A stretch of 64,000 nt of DNA, taken from assembly GCA_019421365.1 (NCBI GenBank), contig JAHZFJ010000020.1, positions 1 to 64,000 on the forward strand, in the 5' to 3' direction. Below the pieces are notes generated by a model, which was given only the letters and a program-made list of their open reading frames with translations, was not told the DNA's origin and ran no database searches. This DNA is from Lachnospiraceae bacterium (GTDB lineage Bacteria; Bacillota; Clostridia; Lachnospirales; Lachnospiraceae). A program made the translations under genes and the position numbers. Shown here in pieces: positions 8,823 through 17,942 of the stretch (position 1 is the first letter of the stretch; every line of letters begins with the position of its first letter).

Positions 8823-9608
8823 TTAGATTAACTTATAATGCTCTAGGGCATGTCGAATCCCATTTTCATCAACATCTTTGGTTACAAAAGTCACTAATGG
8901 TAGAAGTGATGGGTCAGAGTTGCCCATGGCAATACTATTGGGTACATATTCAAGCATTGGTAAGTCGTTGTTACTGTCACCGAAAGCGTAAGCATGATCT
9001 AAACTTAGATTAAAATAATCCAATAAGAACTGGATGCCCGTTGCCTTAGAAAAACCTTTTGGTACGATTTCATAGAATTGGTTTCCACGGTCAATGAAGG
9101 TAAATCTATCTTTTTGTCTTTCATAGAAGGTCGCATAATCACTATCATCTTGAACCCAAATGGTGAATTTAGTGAAATCAATATTATCATCGTCAAAAGT
9201 TCCTAAGTGTATGTTTCTAGCTCTCATCGATTCCCTAATTTCACAAATCTTAGTTTGGGTAGAATTAGAATCAAAGTAAACAGTAGTGATACCTTCTAGA
9301 CAAGCTTCGAGTTTACACTCTTTAATATCTCTAAGAACAGACTCTCTACATTCTTTTGTTAATAAATTATTCAATAGAACGCTATCTCCAAGCATAATAT
9401 ATGTACCACAACCACATACATATCCATCAAATTCAAGGGATAAAATACGGTGATCTAGTTCTCCTAAAGTTCTACCAGTGTTGATAAAAGCAAGGTGACC
9501 ATTCTTTCTTGCTGCTTCAATTGCTTCTTTTGTATCACTGGAGATGGTATGTGTTTTTTCACTTAGAATTGTTCCGTCAATGTCAAAAAATAGTATACTT
9601 TTATTCAA
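8823..9608 (-). CDS. Cof-type HAD-superfamily phosphatase
   Basis: Predicted cytosolic phosphatase of the HAD IIB (Cof) class, acting on sugar phosphates or similar small phosphates. FFDIDGT at the N-terminus is motif I with the nucleophile Asp, and FGDSNNDLPMLEYV near the C-terminus is motif IV. The 261 residues fit the family. The start is taken as a TTG at 9608 because AAGGAGG lies 5 nt upstream (9614-9620 on the opposite strand). A longer reading to 9665 would overrun that ribosome site. Substrate cannot be told from sequence. Confidence 0.9.
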   Translation of the reverse strand: MNKSILFFDIDGTILSEKTHTISSDTKEAIEAARKNGHLAFINTGRTLGELDHRILSLEFDGYVCGCGTYIMLGDSVLLNNLLTKECRESVLRDIKECKLEACLEGITTVYFDSNSTQTKICEIRESMRARNIHLGTFDDDNIDFTKFTIWVQDDSDYATFYERQKDRFTFIDRGNQFYEIVPKGFSKATGIQFLLDYFNLSLDHAYAFGDSNNDLPMLEYVPNSIAMGNSDPSLLPLVTFVTKDVDENGIRHALEHYKLI

Positions 9609-9760
9609 GGGTGCCTCCTTTTTAATCGTGAGTAATATGTTCGTTATCTTTAAAAATACTAGCATATAAGGTAATAAGATTCAACTTTTTCTTAGTTGGC
9701 GAAATAGTACTCCATCAGAAAAGTGGATAATAAAGGACTTGACCATCATATAGAATTTAC

Positions 9761-9789
9761 TTGACGTATTATATACTGTGTACTATACT
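9761..9789 (+). promoter_or_regulatory. Sigma-A promoter of the feo operon
   Basis: TTGACG (9761-9766), 17-nt spacer, TATACT (9784-9789). The predicted start of transcription near 9796 falls at the left edge of the Fur box. Confidence 0.85.
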
Positions 9790-9798
9790 TAAAATGAA

Positions 9799-9813
9799 TG
9801 AGAATCATTCTCA
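9799..9813 (+). promoter_or_regulatory. Fur box (7-1-7 inverted repeat) over the feo transcription start
   Basis: TGAGAAT-C-ATTCTCA is a perfect 7-1-7 palindrome close to the Firmicute Fur consensus TGATAATnATTATCA. Its position just after the -10 element means a bound iron-loaded Fur would block the promoter. It also argues against translation from an ATG at 9798. Confidence 0.85.
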
Positions 9814-9827
9814 ATAAGGAGGCCGAA

Positions 9828-10055
9828 ATGACACTAGTAGATGGAAGAATAAATCAGGTTTATTGTATTGATAAACTACTGATTGATGGAAATACAAGTA
9901 GAAGATTACAATCGCTTGGTCTTATTCATGGAACAGGCATTAAGGTTATTAATAAGAAAAAAAATGGTGCAATTATCTTTAAAGCAAGAGGCTCAAGATT
10001 AGCGGTGGGTAAAGATATCGCATCAAAGATTGTACTTACAGAAACGGAGGCATAA
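9828..10055 (+). CDS. feoA: Ferrous iron transport protein A
   Basis: Small cytoplasmic SH3-like partner of the FeoB iron permease. The ATG at 9828 follows AAGGAGG (9817-9823), giving 75 residues, the usual FeoA length; the longer reading from 9798 would run through the Fur box. The FeoA pattern is visible as RRLQSLGLIHGTGIKV and FKARGSRLAVGKDIASKI. The feoB start is 3 nt after the stop, so the two are an operon and probably translationally coupled. Confidence 0.93.
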   Translation: MTLVDGRINQVYCIDKLLIDGNTSRRLQSLGLIHGTGIKVINKKKNGAIIFKARGSRLAVGKDIASKIVLTETEA

Positions 10056-10058
10056 TTA

Positions 10059-12107
10059 ATGAAAGAGGAATTACATGTTGCATTCATAGGTAATCCCAAT
10101 TGTGGTAAAACTACATTATTCAATGCCTATACGGGAGCTAAGTTAAAGGTCGCCAATTGGCCTGGAGTTACTGTTGAGAAAAAGGAAGGAGCTTTTAGAT
10201 ATCATAATCACCAATTTAAGTTAGTAGATTTGCCAGGTATCTATAGTTTGACATCGTACACGTTAGAAGAGAAACTCTCAAGGGAGTACATATTAGATGA
10301 TAGTGTTGATGTAATTGTTGACGTAGCTGATGCCTCCTGTCTTGAAAGAAATCTATTCCTAACGTTACAATTAATTGAACTTGGAAAGCCTGTAATACTT
10401 GCACTTAATATGATGGATATTGTGAAGGAACGTGGTATGGAGATTGATCTTCACCGCTTACCTGAGATGCTTGGCATTCCTGTTATTCCAGTATCTGCAC
10501 GTAAAAAGTCCGGTTTAGACATCTTGATGCACGCAGTGGCTCATCACCAACAAAAATTTAGTGATGGTAATCTTGAGCACCATCATAGTGATATAGAACA
10601 TAGTGAGCATAAACATAGTCACCATTCAGAATTTGCCATAGTATATAGTGACGAAATCGAAGATAAGATTGATGAGATAATGGAACGTCTGTTAGATTAT
10701 GACGCTGATATTAACAATCCTAGATGGCATGCGATTAAAATCCTTGAACAAGATGAGGAGGTTTGTGCCAAAATCAATATTGATTTCTCTGATATTGTTA
10801 TTAGAAGTTATGAATCTGATATCATTAATCAAAAATACGACTTCATTGAAGAAGTGATTGAAGAAGTAGTAGTAAATAAAGAAGTAAAAGCAGCGAATAC
10901 TGATAAAATTGATCATTTTCTTACTCATAGATATCTAGGATTACCTATATTCCTTGGAATCATGGCTTTAGTATTCGTTTTGACATTCTCCATAGGAGAT
11001 TGGCTGAAAGGGTACTTTGAAATAGGAATAACCAGTTTCTCAGATGGTGTATTAGCAGTATTACAGAATTTACATACTAATGATATGGTTATATCATTAG
11101 TTGTTGACGGTATTATTGCTGGAGTTGGTGGAATTCTAACATTCTTACCTAATATATTCATTCTGTTCTTAGCACTAGCATTCTTAGAAGATAGCGGATA
11201 TATGTCTAGAGTAGCGTATATTATGGATGGAATTATGGGACATATTGGTCTTTCTGGTCGTGCATTTATACCAATGTTATTGGGTTTTGGTTGCAGTGTG
11301 CCAGCAGTTATGGCAACACGTGCTTTAGAAGATACAACCGATCGCAGGAAGACAATACTTGTAACGCCGTTTATGTCTTGTAGTGCTAGACTACCGGTAT
11401 ACGTGCTGTTTTCTGATATGTTTTTTGGAAAATATGCAGTAGTTGCCGCGTTTTCTATGTATGTAATAGGCCTTGTTGTAGCTATTCTAATAGCTTTTAT
11501 AATGACGAAATTACAAAAGAAGAAAGAGAAGAATTCCTTATTAATTGAATTACCAGAATATAAGGCACCAAATCTTCATACCATTATTATTTACGTATGG
11601 GATAAAGTAAAAGATTATCTAACAAAAGCTGGAACGACAATCTTCGTTGCCTCTATTATTATGTGGTTTATATTAAATATTGGACCTCATGGATTCGTAA
11701 CAGATATATCAGAGAGTTTTGGAGCAGGAATTGGTAAGTTATTAGTGCCTGTACTTGTACCTGCAGGATTAGGATTTTGGCAAATAGCATTGGCATTAAT
11801 CTCGGGCTTGGCAGCAAAAGAAATAGTAGTATCTAATCTTGGAATTTTATTTGGAATAGGTAATATTGCTTCTGCTGGTGGTAAGAGTGCTTTAATGGAG
11901 GCATTAGGTGGATTTGGTTTCACAGCAGTGAATGCATATGCACTAATGATTTTTGTTTTATTATATACCCCTTGTGTTGCTACAATAGCAACAATGAAAC
12001 GTGAGATGAAATCAACTAAATGGACGTTATTAGCAGTACTATTCCAGGTTTTTGTTGCTTGGATAGTATCGGTATTGTTCTTCCAGATTGCAAATATGTT
12101 TATATAG
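10059..12107 (+). CDS. feoB: Ferrous iron transport protein B (GTPase-coupled Fe2+ permease)
   Basis: Imports Fe2+ across the membrane. N-terminal G domain: G1 GNPNCGKTT (residues 11-19), G3 DLPG (about 57-60), G4 NMMD (about 120). Then a GDI-like helical part and, from about residue 290, the membrane domain with Gate motifs; SCSARLPVYVLF and TPCVATIATMKRE are typical. The 682 residues are the normal length. A His/Asp/Glu-rich stretch between the G and GDI parts (about 161-191, HHH and HSHH clusters) is not universal and may bind metal. The Fur box upstream of feoA controls it. Confidence 0.96.
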   Translation: MKEELHVAFIGNPNCGKTTLFNAYTGAKLKVANWPGVTVEKKEGAFRYHNHQFKLVDLPGIYSLTSYTLEEKLSREYILDDSVDVIVDVADASCLERNLFLTLQLIELGKPVILALNMMDIVKERGMEIDLHRLPEMLGIPVIPVSARKKSGLDILMHAVAHHQQKFSDGNLEHHHSDIEHSEHKHSHHSEFAIVYSDEIEDKIDEIMERLLDYDADINNPRWHAIKILEQDEEVCAKINIDFSDIVIRSYESDIINQKYDFIEEVIEEVVVNKEVKAANTDKIDHFLTHRYLGLPIFLGIMALVFVLTFSIGDWLKGYFEIGITSFSDGVLAVLQNLHTNDMVISLVVDGIIAGVGGILTFLPNIFILFLALAFLEDSGYMSRVAYIMDGIMGHIGLSGRAFIPMLLGFGCSVPAVMATRALEDTTDRRKTILVTPFMSCSARLPVYVLFSDMFFGKYAVVAAFSMYVIGLVVAILIAFIMTKLQKKKEKNSLLIELPEYKAPNLHTIIIYVWDKVKDYLTKAGTTIFVASIIMWFILNIGPHGFVTDISESFGAGIGKLLVPVLVPAGLGFWQIALALISGLAAKEIVVSNLGILFGIGNIASAGGKSALMEALGGFGFTAVNAYALMIFVLLYTPCVATIATMKREMKSTKWTLLAVLFQVFVAWIVSVLFFQIANMFI

Positions 12108-12143
12108 AATCTGGAAAGATTGGAAAGGAGCATGATCGTTAAT

Positions 12144-12287
12144 ATGGCTTCAATTATAATAATAGCAGCAATTGTAATATATGCTGCATTCGTAATACGT
12201 AAAAAAGTAAAAGATATGAAAGCGGGTAAATTCTGTAGTTGCGGATGCTCTGATTGCCCTTCTGCAAAGAAGTGCCATAGCAAGTAA
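12144..12287 (+). CDS. FeoB-associated Cys-rich membrane protein
   Basis: A 47-residue peptide with one N-terminal membrane span (MASIIIIAAIVIYAAFVI), a basic stretch and a Cys-rich tail CSCGCSDCPSAKKC. This matches the small FeoB-associated Cys-rich proteins often found downstream of feoB, thought to help iron or redox chemistry at the pore. The ATG at 12144 fits the family N-terminus; an in-frame ATG at 12132 lies only 1 nt from the AAAGGAG site, so the exact start is uncertain. Third gene of the feo operon, 36 nt after feoB. Confidence 0.85.
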   Translation: MASIIIIAAIVIYAAFVIRKKVKDMKAGKFCSCGCSDCPSAKKCHSK

Positions 12288-12304
12288 TATAAATAATGAT
12301 TCGA

Positions 12305-12399
12305 GTGTCAAAAGCCACTCATGAAACTAGTGGTATAACATGATCACACATAAATTTGTGCAAATTGACGAGATTAAAATTAAAAATAGGTTTTGACAC
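12305..12399. repeat. Structured element with 9-bp inverted ends (candidate MITE or ncRNA)
   Basis: GTGTCAAAA at 12305-12313 and TTTTGACAC at 12391-12399 are perfect inverted copies that enclose two small hairpins (CCACT/AGTGG at 12315-12333 and CACA/TGTG at 12347-12360). No coding potential. It is either a short non-autonomous repeat with terminal inverted repeats or a folded RNA in the feo 3' region. No clear target-site duplication was seen. Confidence 0.45.
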
Positions 12400-12417
12400 C
12401 CAGATTAGTAATGAAAC

Positions 12418-12456
12418 AAATACAGGTAGAATATCGTGGTTATTCTACCTGTATTT
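12418..12456. terminator. Strong hairpin ending the feo region
   Basis: A 16-bp perfect stem (AAATACAGGTAGAATA / TATTCTACCTGTATTT) with a 7-nt loop. The T-tract is weak, so it may act as a terminator or as an mRNA end-stabiliser. Confidence 0.7.
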
Positions 12457-12611
12457 CTATAAAAAAATGTTATTTTTAAAAGAACTCTTTAAAAATATGA
12501 AAACATTTAGTATAATATAAGTATTTAACACGATATAAAAAGTAAAATTCTATCGTTAAGTAGAATATACATAGTAATAGGCAAGTTCTTTTGCTAAGGA
12601 GGTTTTATCAG

Positions 12612-13691
12612 ATGGATAAAAATCTTAAGTTATTGGAACAATTAAGACAAGCAGAAGTTATGTTAGAGAATGAAAGAGGGTTAAATCTACGTCAAAAACA
12701 AGAACTTAGAGAACATCAAAATCTAAGTCCATTTGCTTCATTTAGTGATGAATCAAGTGGAAGGGATAGTTTAGAAGAACCTTGCGACCTAAGAACTGTA
12801 TATCAAAGAGATCGCGATCGTATTTTACATTGTAAAGCGTTCCGTAGGTTAAAGCATAAGACTCAAGTTTTTCTAGAGCCAGAAGGTGACCATTATCGAA
12901 CGCGTTTGACACATACACTTGAAGTAGCTCAGAATGCTCGTACAATTGCAAGAGCTCTACGTCTGAATGAAGATTTAACGGAGGCAATTGCACTTGGACA
13001 TGATCTTGGGCATACACCATTTGGGCATGCTGGAGAAAGAGCGCTGAATGAAGCATGTAAAGGTGGATTTGAACATCACATTCAAAGCATACGTGTGGTG
13101 GAACTACTTGAAAAACATGGAGAAGGATTGAATCTGACAAAAGAAGTCAGAGATGGTATACTGAATCATCAAACAAGTGGAAAGCCGTCTACACTAGAAG
13201 GTAAGATTGTACGATTATCAGATAAGATTGCGTATATCAATCATGATATTGATGATGCAATTCGTGGAATGATAATCAAGGAAGAAGATATACCAAGTAT
13301 CTATACAGAGGTTTTAGGGCATAGTCCAAGGGAACGTCTGGATAAACTAATACATGATATTGTTATTCATAGTGAGGGAAAGAATGATATTGTAATGTCT
13401 CCAGAAGTTGAGGAGGCAATGTTATCCCTTAGAAAATACATGTTTAAAAGTGTATATACGAATAAAGTGGCGAAGAGCCAAGAAAAGAAAGCGGAAAACT
13501 TAGTTAAACAATTATTTGAATATTATGTAGAACATATTAATGAGTTACCAGAAGAATATATTGAGATGATGGAAAAAACAAAGGAATCAGAAGAGCAAGT
13601 CGTTTGTGATTACATAGCGGGAATGACGGACCGTTATGCAATAAGTAAATTTAAAGAATTAATGATTCCTCACTCATGGGGAATTTATTAG
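12612..13691 (+). CDS. dGTPase-like deoxynucleoside triphosphate triphosphohydrolase
   Basis: Predicted to hydrolyse dNTPs to deoxynucleosides and triphosphate, limiting dNTP pools. HD-superfamily metal site: RLTHTLEVA (His), GHDLGH with His130-Asp131, and RLSDKIAYINHD (Asp). FRRLKHKTQVF is the conserved substrate-side motif. The ATG at 12612 lies 9 nt after AAGGAGG, giving 359 residues; a TTG at 12591 lies before that site. First gene of the dgt-like/dnaG/rpoD block, an order common in clostridia, 22 nt before dnaG. A possible promoter is TTTAAA-N17-TATAAT with the -10 at 12511-12516. Confidence 0.92.
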   Translation: MDKNLKLLEQLRQAEVMLENERGLNLRQKQELREHQNLSPFASFSDESSGRDSLEEPCDLRTVYQRDRDRILHCKAFRRLKHKTQVFLEPEGDHYRTRLTHTLEVAQNARTIARALRLNEDLTEAIALGHDLGHTPFGHAGERALNEACKGGFEHHIQSIRVVELLEKHGEGLNLTKEVRDGILNHQTSGKPSTLEGKIVRLSDKIAYINHDIDDAIRGMIIKEEDIPSIYTEVLGHSPRERLDKLIHDIVIHSEGKNDIVMSPEVEEAMLSLRKYMFKSVYTNKVAKSQEKKAENLVKQLFEYYVEHINELPEEYIEMMEKTKESEEQVVCDYIAGMTDRYAISKFKELMIPHSWGIY

Positions 13692-13713
13692 CTTAGAAAG
13701 GAATGGAAATCTG

Positions 13714-15486
13714 ATGTTTTACCCAGAGGATTTAGTTGAAGAGATTAGACAGAGAAATGACATAGTAGACGTTGTTTCGGAGCACGTGAAGTTAAAACGT
13801 ACTGGAAATAATCATATGGGACTATGCCCGTTTCATAATGAAAAATCCCCTTCCTTTAGTGTTAGTGGACAAAAGCAGATGTACCATTGCTTTGGTTGTG
13901 GAGTAGGGGGAAATGTATTCACATTTGTTATGGAATATGAAAACTACTCCTTTGTGGAGGCTCTTAAGTATCTTGCTGAAAGAGCAAATATCGCATTACC
14001 TGAGCAAGAATATAGTGAAGAAGCGAAGAAGAAGTCGGATTTGAAAGGGCAGTTACTAGAGATTAATCGACAAGCGGCTAAGTACTTTTTCTATCAGTTG
14101 AAATCAGAACGCGGTACATTAGCGTATGAGTATTTAACAAACCGTAAACTCAGTGATGAAACGATTAGTAAGTTTGGTCTTGGGTATTCTAATAAATATA
14201 GCAATGACTTATATCAGTATCTAAAACAATTAGGATATAGTGATGAAATTCTAAAGCAATCCGGATTGGTGTCCATTGATGAAACGAAAGGGGCCTATGA
14301 TAAGTTTTGGAACCGAGTGATGTTTCCAATTATGGATGTGAATAATCGAGTAATTGGATTTGGCGGCCGCGTTCTTGGAGAGGGTGAACCAAAATACTTG
14401 AATTCACCCGAGACATTATTGTTTGACAAGAGTAGGAATTTATATGGTTTGAATGTAGCTAGAACTTCTAGAAAGCATAACATGCTAATCTGTGAAGGTT
14501 ATATGGATGTGATTGCACTACATCAAGCAGGGTTTACCAATGCAGTTGCATCATTAGGTACTGCTTTCACAGGCTTGCAAGCAAATCTGTTGAAGCGTTA
14601 TACAAGTGAAGTATTACTAACATATGATAGTGATGGTGCGGGAACAAAGGCAGCACTTAGGGCGATTCCGATATTGAAGGAAGCGGGACTTAGCACGAAG
14701 GTTATCAATATGAAACCGTATAAGGACCCCGATGAGTTCATAAAGGCGTTAGGAGCTGAGGAGTTTCAGAAGAGAATCAACGAAGCCCAGAATAGTTTTT
14801 ACTTTGAAATAGAAGTACTTGAAAGAGACTATGATTTGAATGATCCTGAGCAAAAAACAAAGTTCTTTAATGAGGTTGCTAAGAAGTTATTAGTGTTTAC
14901 GGAGGAAATTGAACGAAATAATTATATTGAAGCAATGGATCGAATATACAGAGTAGGATTTGATAATCTACGAAAATTAGTTAATCACTATGGTGCTACT
15001 ATGGTTCCTTCACAAACAGTTATTAAGAAGGTTCAGGAAAGAAGTAATAAGAGAGTTACAGCGGAAGATAGTATGAAACAAGCTAGTAAATTACTATTAA
15101 CCTGGATGATAGAAGATACAAGATTATTCCAGAAATTAAATGGAGTTATTACTGAGAAGGATTTTGACGGTGAATTGTATCAAACGGTTGCTAAGATGTT
15201 GTTTCAACAGTATATAGAACAGGGACAAGTTGTACCAGCTAAGATTATTAATCAGTTTGAGAGTAAAGAAGAACAAAATGAAGTAGCTTCCTTGTTTAGT
15301 ACTACATTTCAAGAAGAGATGAGTATGTTAGAGAAAGAAAAGGCACTTAATGATTTGGTTTATCGTATTAAAAAATATAGTTTGGATATAAGAAGTAGGA
15401 ATGTTACAGATATTGAGCAAATGCAAAGTTTAATAAAGGAACAGGCAGATTTACAAAAATTGCATATTTCTCTTATTGATGGTTAG
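13714..15486 (+). CDS. dnaG: DNA primase
   Basis: Makes RNA primers for the replication fork. CHC2 zinc finger with Cys38, His41, Cys59 and Cys62 (CPFH and CFGC). TOPRIM catalytic core with Glu261 in CEGYMDVIA and Asp305/Asp307 in YDSDGAGT. The C-terminal helical part (from about 440) is the helicase-binding domain. The 590 residues are normal for Firmicutes. Sits 22 nt after the dNTPase gene and 32 nt before rpoD, forming the macromolecular synthesis operon. Confidence 0.97.
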   Translation: MFYPEDLVEEIRQRNDIVDVVSEHVKLKRTGNNHMGLCPFHNEKSPSFSVSGQKQMYHCFGCGVGGNVFTFVMEYENYSFVEALKYLAERANIALPEQEYSEEAKKKSDLKGQLLEINRQAAKYFFYQLKSERGTLAYEYLTNRKLSDETISKFGLGYSNKYSNDLYQYLKQLGYSDEILKQSGLVSIDETKGAYDKFWNRVMFPIMDVNNRVIGFGGRVLGEGEPKYLNSPETLLFDKSRNLYGLNVARTSRKHNMLICEGYMDVIALHQAGFTNAVASLGTAFTGLQANLLKRYTSEVLLTYDSDGAGTKAALRAIPILKEAGLSTKVINMKPYKDPDEFIKALGAEEFQKRINEAQNSFYFEIEVLERDYDLNDPEQKTKFFNEVAKKLLVFTEEIERNNYIEAMDRIYRVGFDNLRKLVNHYGATMVPSQTVIKKVQERSNKRVTAEDSMKQASKLLLTWMIEDTRLFQKLNGVITEKDFDGELYQTVAKMLFQQYIEQGQVVPAKIINQFESKEEQNEVASLFSTTFQEEMSMLEKEKALNDLVYRIKKYSLDIRSRNVTDIEQMQSLIKEQADLQKLHISLIDG

Positions 15487-15518
15487 AATATTAACAGATT
15501 AGGAAGAGGTGGACTACT

Positions 15519-16640
15519 ATGGACGAAAATATGGCAAAGTTTGCGGAGAAATTAAAAGAACTCCTTGAATTTGCAAAATCCAAGAAGAACGTTCTTGAAT
15601 ATCAGGAAATTAATGATTTCTTTGTCGACTTTGATATTGACGAAGAAAGGATTGAAAAAATCTATTCTTATCTTGAAAAAAATGGGGTTGACGTACTACG
15701 AATTACATCTAATGAGGAAGAAGAGGATGTAGTTCCAGAAGATATTCTTTTAGAAGATAATGACGAATTTGAAGATCTTGAAAAAATTGATCTTTCTATA
15801 CCAGAAGGTATTAGTGTAGAGGATCCAGTTCGTATGTATCTTAAGGAGATTGGTAAAGTACCGTTACTTAGTGCTGATGAAGAGATTCAACTTGCTAAGA
15901 GAATGGAAAATGGAGACGAGATGGCAAGGAAGCGTCTTGCAGAGGCAAATCTCCGACTTGTTGTTAGTATTGCTAAGCGTTATGTAGGAAGAGGTATGCA
16001 ATTTCTTGATCTAATTCAAGAAGGTAATCTTGGACTTATAAAGGCTGTTGAAAAATTCGATTATACAAAAGGGTACAAGTTCAGTACGTATGCAACTTGG
16101 TGGATTCGCCAAGCTATAACAAGAGCAATTGCAGATCAAGCAAGAACGATTCGTATCCCTGTGCATATGGTTGAGACTATCAATAAGTTAATTAGGGTGC
16201 AACGTCAATTACTTCAAGAATTAGGAAGAGAGCCACAACCAGAAGAAATAGCAAAAGTTATGAAGTTACCTGTAGAGAGAGTTCGTGAGATTCAAAAGAT
16301 TTCTCAAGAACCAGTATCATTAGAAACACCAATTGGTGAAGAGGAAGATAGTCATCTTGGCGATTTCATTCAAGATGATAATGTACCGGTTCCTGCTGAG
16401 GCTGCGGCATTTACTTTATTAAAAGAACAATTAGTAGAAGTACTCAGTACTTTGACAGAGAGGGAACAAAAGGTACTTCGTTTACGTTTTGGTTTAGATG
16501 ACGGTAGAGCAAGGACACTTGAAGAAGTTGGTAAAGAATTCAATGTAACAAGAGAAAGAATTCGCCAGATAGAAGCAAAAGCCCTTCGTAAGCTTCGTCA
16601 TCCAAGCAGAAGTCGTAAACTAAAGGATTATTTAGAATAA
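15519..16640 (+). CDS. rpoD: RNA polymerase primary sigma factor, sigma A
   Basis: Housekeeping sigma factor. Region 1.1 remnant and acidic segment at the N-terminus (1 to about 95), region 1.2 DPVRMYLKEIGKVPLL, region 2 with LRLVVSIAKRYVGRGMQFLD and FSTYATWWIRQAITRAIADQ, region 3, and region 4 ending VTRERIRQIEAKALRKLRHP. The 373 residues match Firmicute SigA. Third gene of the dnaG operon, followed by a strong terminator. It would read the TTGACA/TATAAT-type promoters seen elsewhere in this window. Confidence 0.97.
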   Translation: MDENMAKFAEKLKELLEFAKSKKNVLEYQEINDFFVDFDIDEERIEKIYSYLEKNGVDVLRITSNEEEEDVVPEDILLEDNDEFEDLEKIDLSIPEGISVEDPVRMYLKEIGKVPLLSADEEIQLAKRMENGDEMARKRLAEANLRLVVSIAKRYVGRGMQFLDLIQEGNLGLIKAVEKFDYTKGYKFSTYATWWIRQAITRAIADQARTIRIPVHMVETINKLIRVQRQLLQELGREPQPEEIAKVMKLPVERVREIQKISQEPVSLETPIGEEEDSHLGDFIQDDNVPVPAEAAAFTLLKEQLVEVLSTLTEREQKVLRLRFGLDDGRARTLEEVGKEFNVTRERIRQIEAKALRKLRHPSRSRKLKDYLE

Positions 16641-16656
16641 AATATGTAGGAAAAAC

Positions 16657-16697
16657 AAAGCCAAGGGTGAATTCATACATTCATCCCAGGCTTTTTT
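16657..16697 (+). terminator. Terminator of the dgt-like/dnaG/rpoD operon
   Basis: AAAGCC, AGGGTGAAT, then ATTCATCCC and GGCTTTTTT: a stem with a small internal mismatch and a six-T tail, 17 nt after rpoD. Confidence 0.85.
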
Positions 16698-16807
16698 GTT
16701 ATCGGAATTGACAAGAAACTATTCTTAACGGCCTTTACTAAAGGTGATAATATGTTGTATAATATATAGGTTTTACCTATGGATATAAGTAGAAGGGAGG
16801 GCTAAGA

Positions 16808-17719
16808 GTGACTCTTCGTCATCTGAAATTATTTATAGAGGTAGCAGATACAGGAAAGATGAGTTTGGCTGCAGCGAAGTATTTTATCTCTCAACCCACA
16901 GTAAGTCAGGCTATAAAAGAGCTTGAAGAATATTATAATGTGTTGTTGTTTGAGCGATTATCTAAGAAATTGTACATTACGCAAGATGGGAAAAAACTGC
17001 TACAGTATGCAAGAGCAGTTGTACAAAGCTTCGATGAATTAGAAGAGAGAATGTTTGATCGAAAGCACACTCATACATTACGAATTGGTTCAACAATTAC
17101 AGTAGCTAACAGTTTAATTACAGATATTGCTGCGTCTATGGCAACCAAATCGCCAGAAACCCATGTTAATGTATATACAGATAATACTAGGGGGATAGAG
17201 AGAAGAATACTAAAATCGGAATTAGATATAGCGTTAGTAGAAGGAGAAGCTAAAAGCACAGATATTGTAGCAATACCTTGCGTAGAAGATTTTTTAGTTT
17301 TAGTATGTAGTCCAAAGCATAGATTTACCAAAATGGATATTATCCCTATTGAGGATTTGGTAAATGAGAATTTTATTGTACGTGAAGAAGGTAGTGGTAC
17401 AAGAGAATTATTTGAATCAACTATGTCCCAGATGAAGAGTAGAATAACAATTGGTTGGGAATGTAGCACTCCAGAGGTTATGAAGAAAGCTGTTGAGAAT
17501 AATTTGGGTGTTTCAGTTATGTCGGTTCGTCTTGTAAGAGAGGAAATTAGAAATCAAAAGTTATGTGCTAGGCTTGTAGAAGGGTGCGATTGGAGTCGGC
17601 AATTTAGTATTATATATCATAAAGATAAATATATCACTGACTCAATGCGAACAATTATAGAGTTGATAAGGTTAACTGATACATTAGAAGACGTAAAAAG
17701 TCTAATCAAGTTAGTTTAA
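16808..17719 (+). CDS. LysR-family transcriptional regulator
   Basis: DNA-binding regulator. N-terminal winged helix (about 1-60: LRHLKLFIEVADTGKMSLAA, TVSQAIKELEEYYNVLLFER) and a C-terminal effector domain (about 90-295). 303 residues is typical. The start is GTG at 16808 with a GGGAGGG ribosome site. It is alone behind the rpoD terminator with its own possible promoter (TATAAT at 16758-16763). No divergent partner gene is present, so its target is not shown by context. In CysB/CysL-like relatives the targets are sulfur or nitrogen genes, but that is not demonstrable here. Confidence 0.9.
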   Translation: MTLRHLKLFIEVADTGKMSLAAAKYFISQPTVSQAIKELEEYYNVLLFERLSKKLYITQDGKKLLQYARAVVQSFDELEERMFDRKHTHTLRIGSTITVANSLITDIAASMATKSPETHVNVYTDNTRGIERRILKSELDIALVEGEAKSTDIVAIPCVEDFLVLVCSPKHRFTKMDIIPIEDLVNENFIVREEGSGTRELFESTMSQMKSRITIGWECSTPEVMKKAVENNLGVSVMSVRLVREEIRNQKLCARLVEGCDWSRQFSIIYHKDKYITDSMRTIIELIRLTDTLEDVKSLIKLV

Positions 17720-17942
17720 TATAAACAAATCTAAATTATTTGAAAATTAAAGAGAATTACTCTATTAATAACTGAAAATTAATAATATTTAAAGAATAAA
17801 ACGAAATATATACAAAATTAATAAAAATTATCATATATTGATGGAACTTTTCCTTTATAAGTGTTATAATGAATGTTAATAATTAGAATATCTATAAGTA
17901 TAATAATTCATAGGAGAAGGTACCAATTAGAAGAGGTAGGAA

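Noticed and set aside
11687..12283. Long minus-strand open frame over the end of feoB
   Set aside because: Antisense to feoB and the Cys-rich partner, both well supported.
12305..12399. Considered as a known riboswitch class
   Set aside because: No recognised aptamer core, and it lies after rather than before a metabolic gene.
12742..13140. 132-codon minus-strand frame within the dNTPase gene
   Set aside because: Antisense of a conserved HD-domain region; His/Leu-rich composition is a mirror of the real codons.
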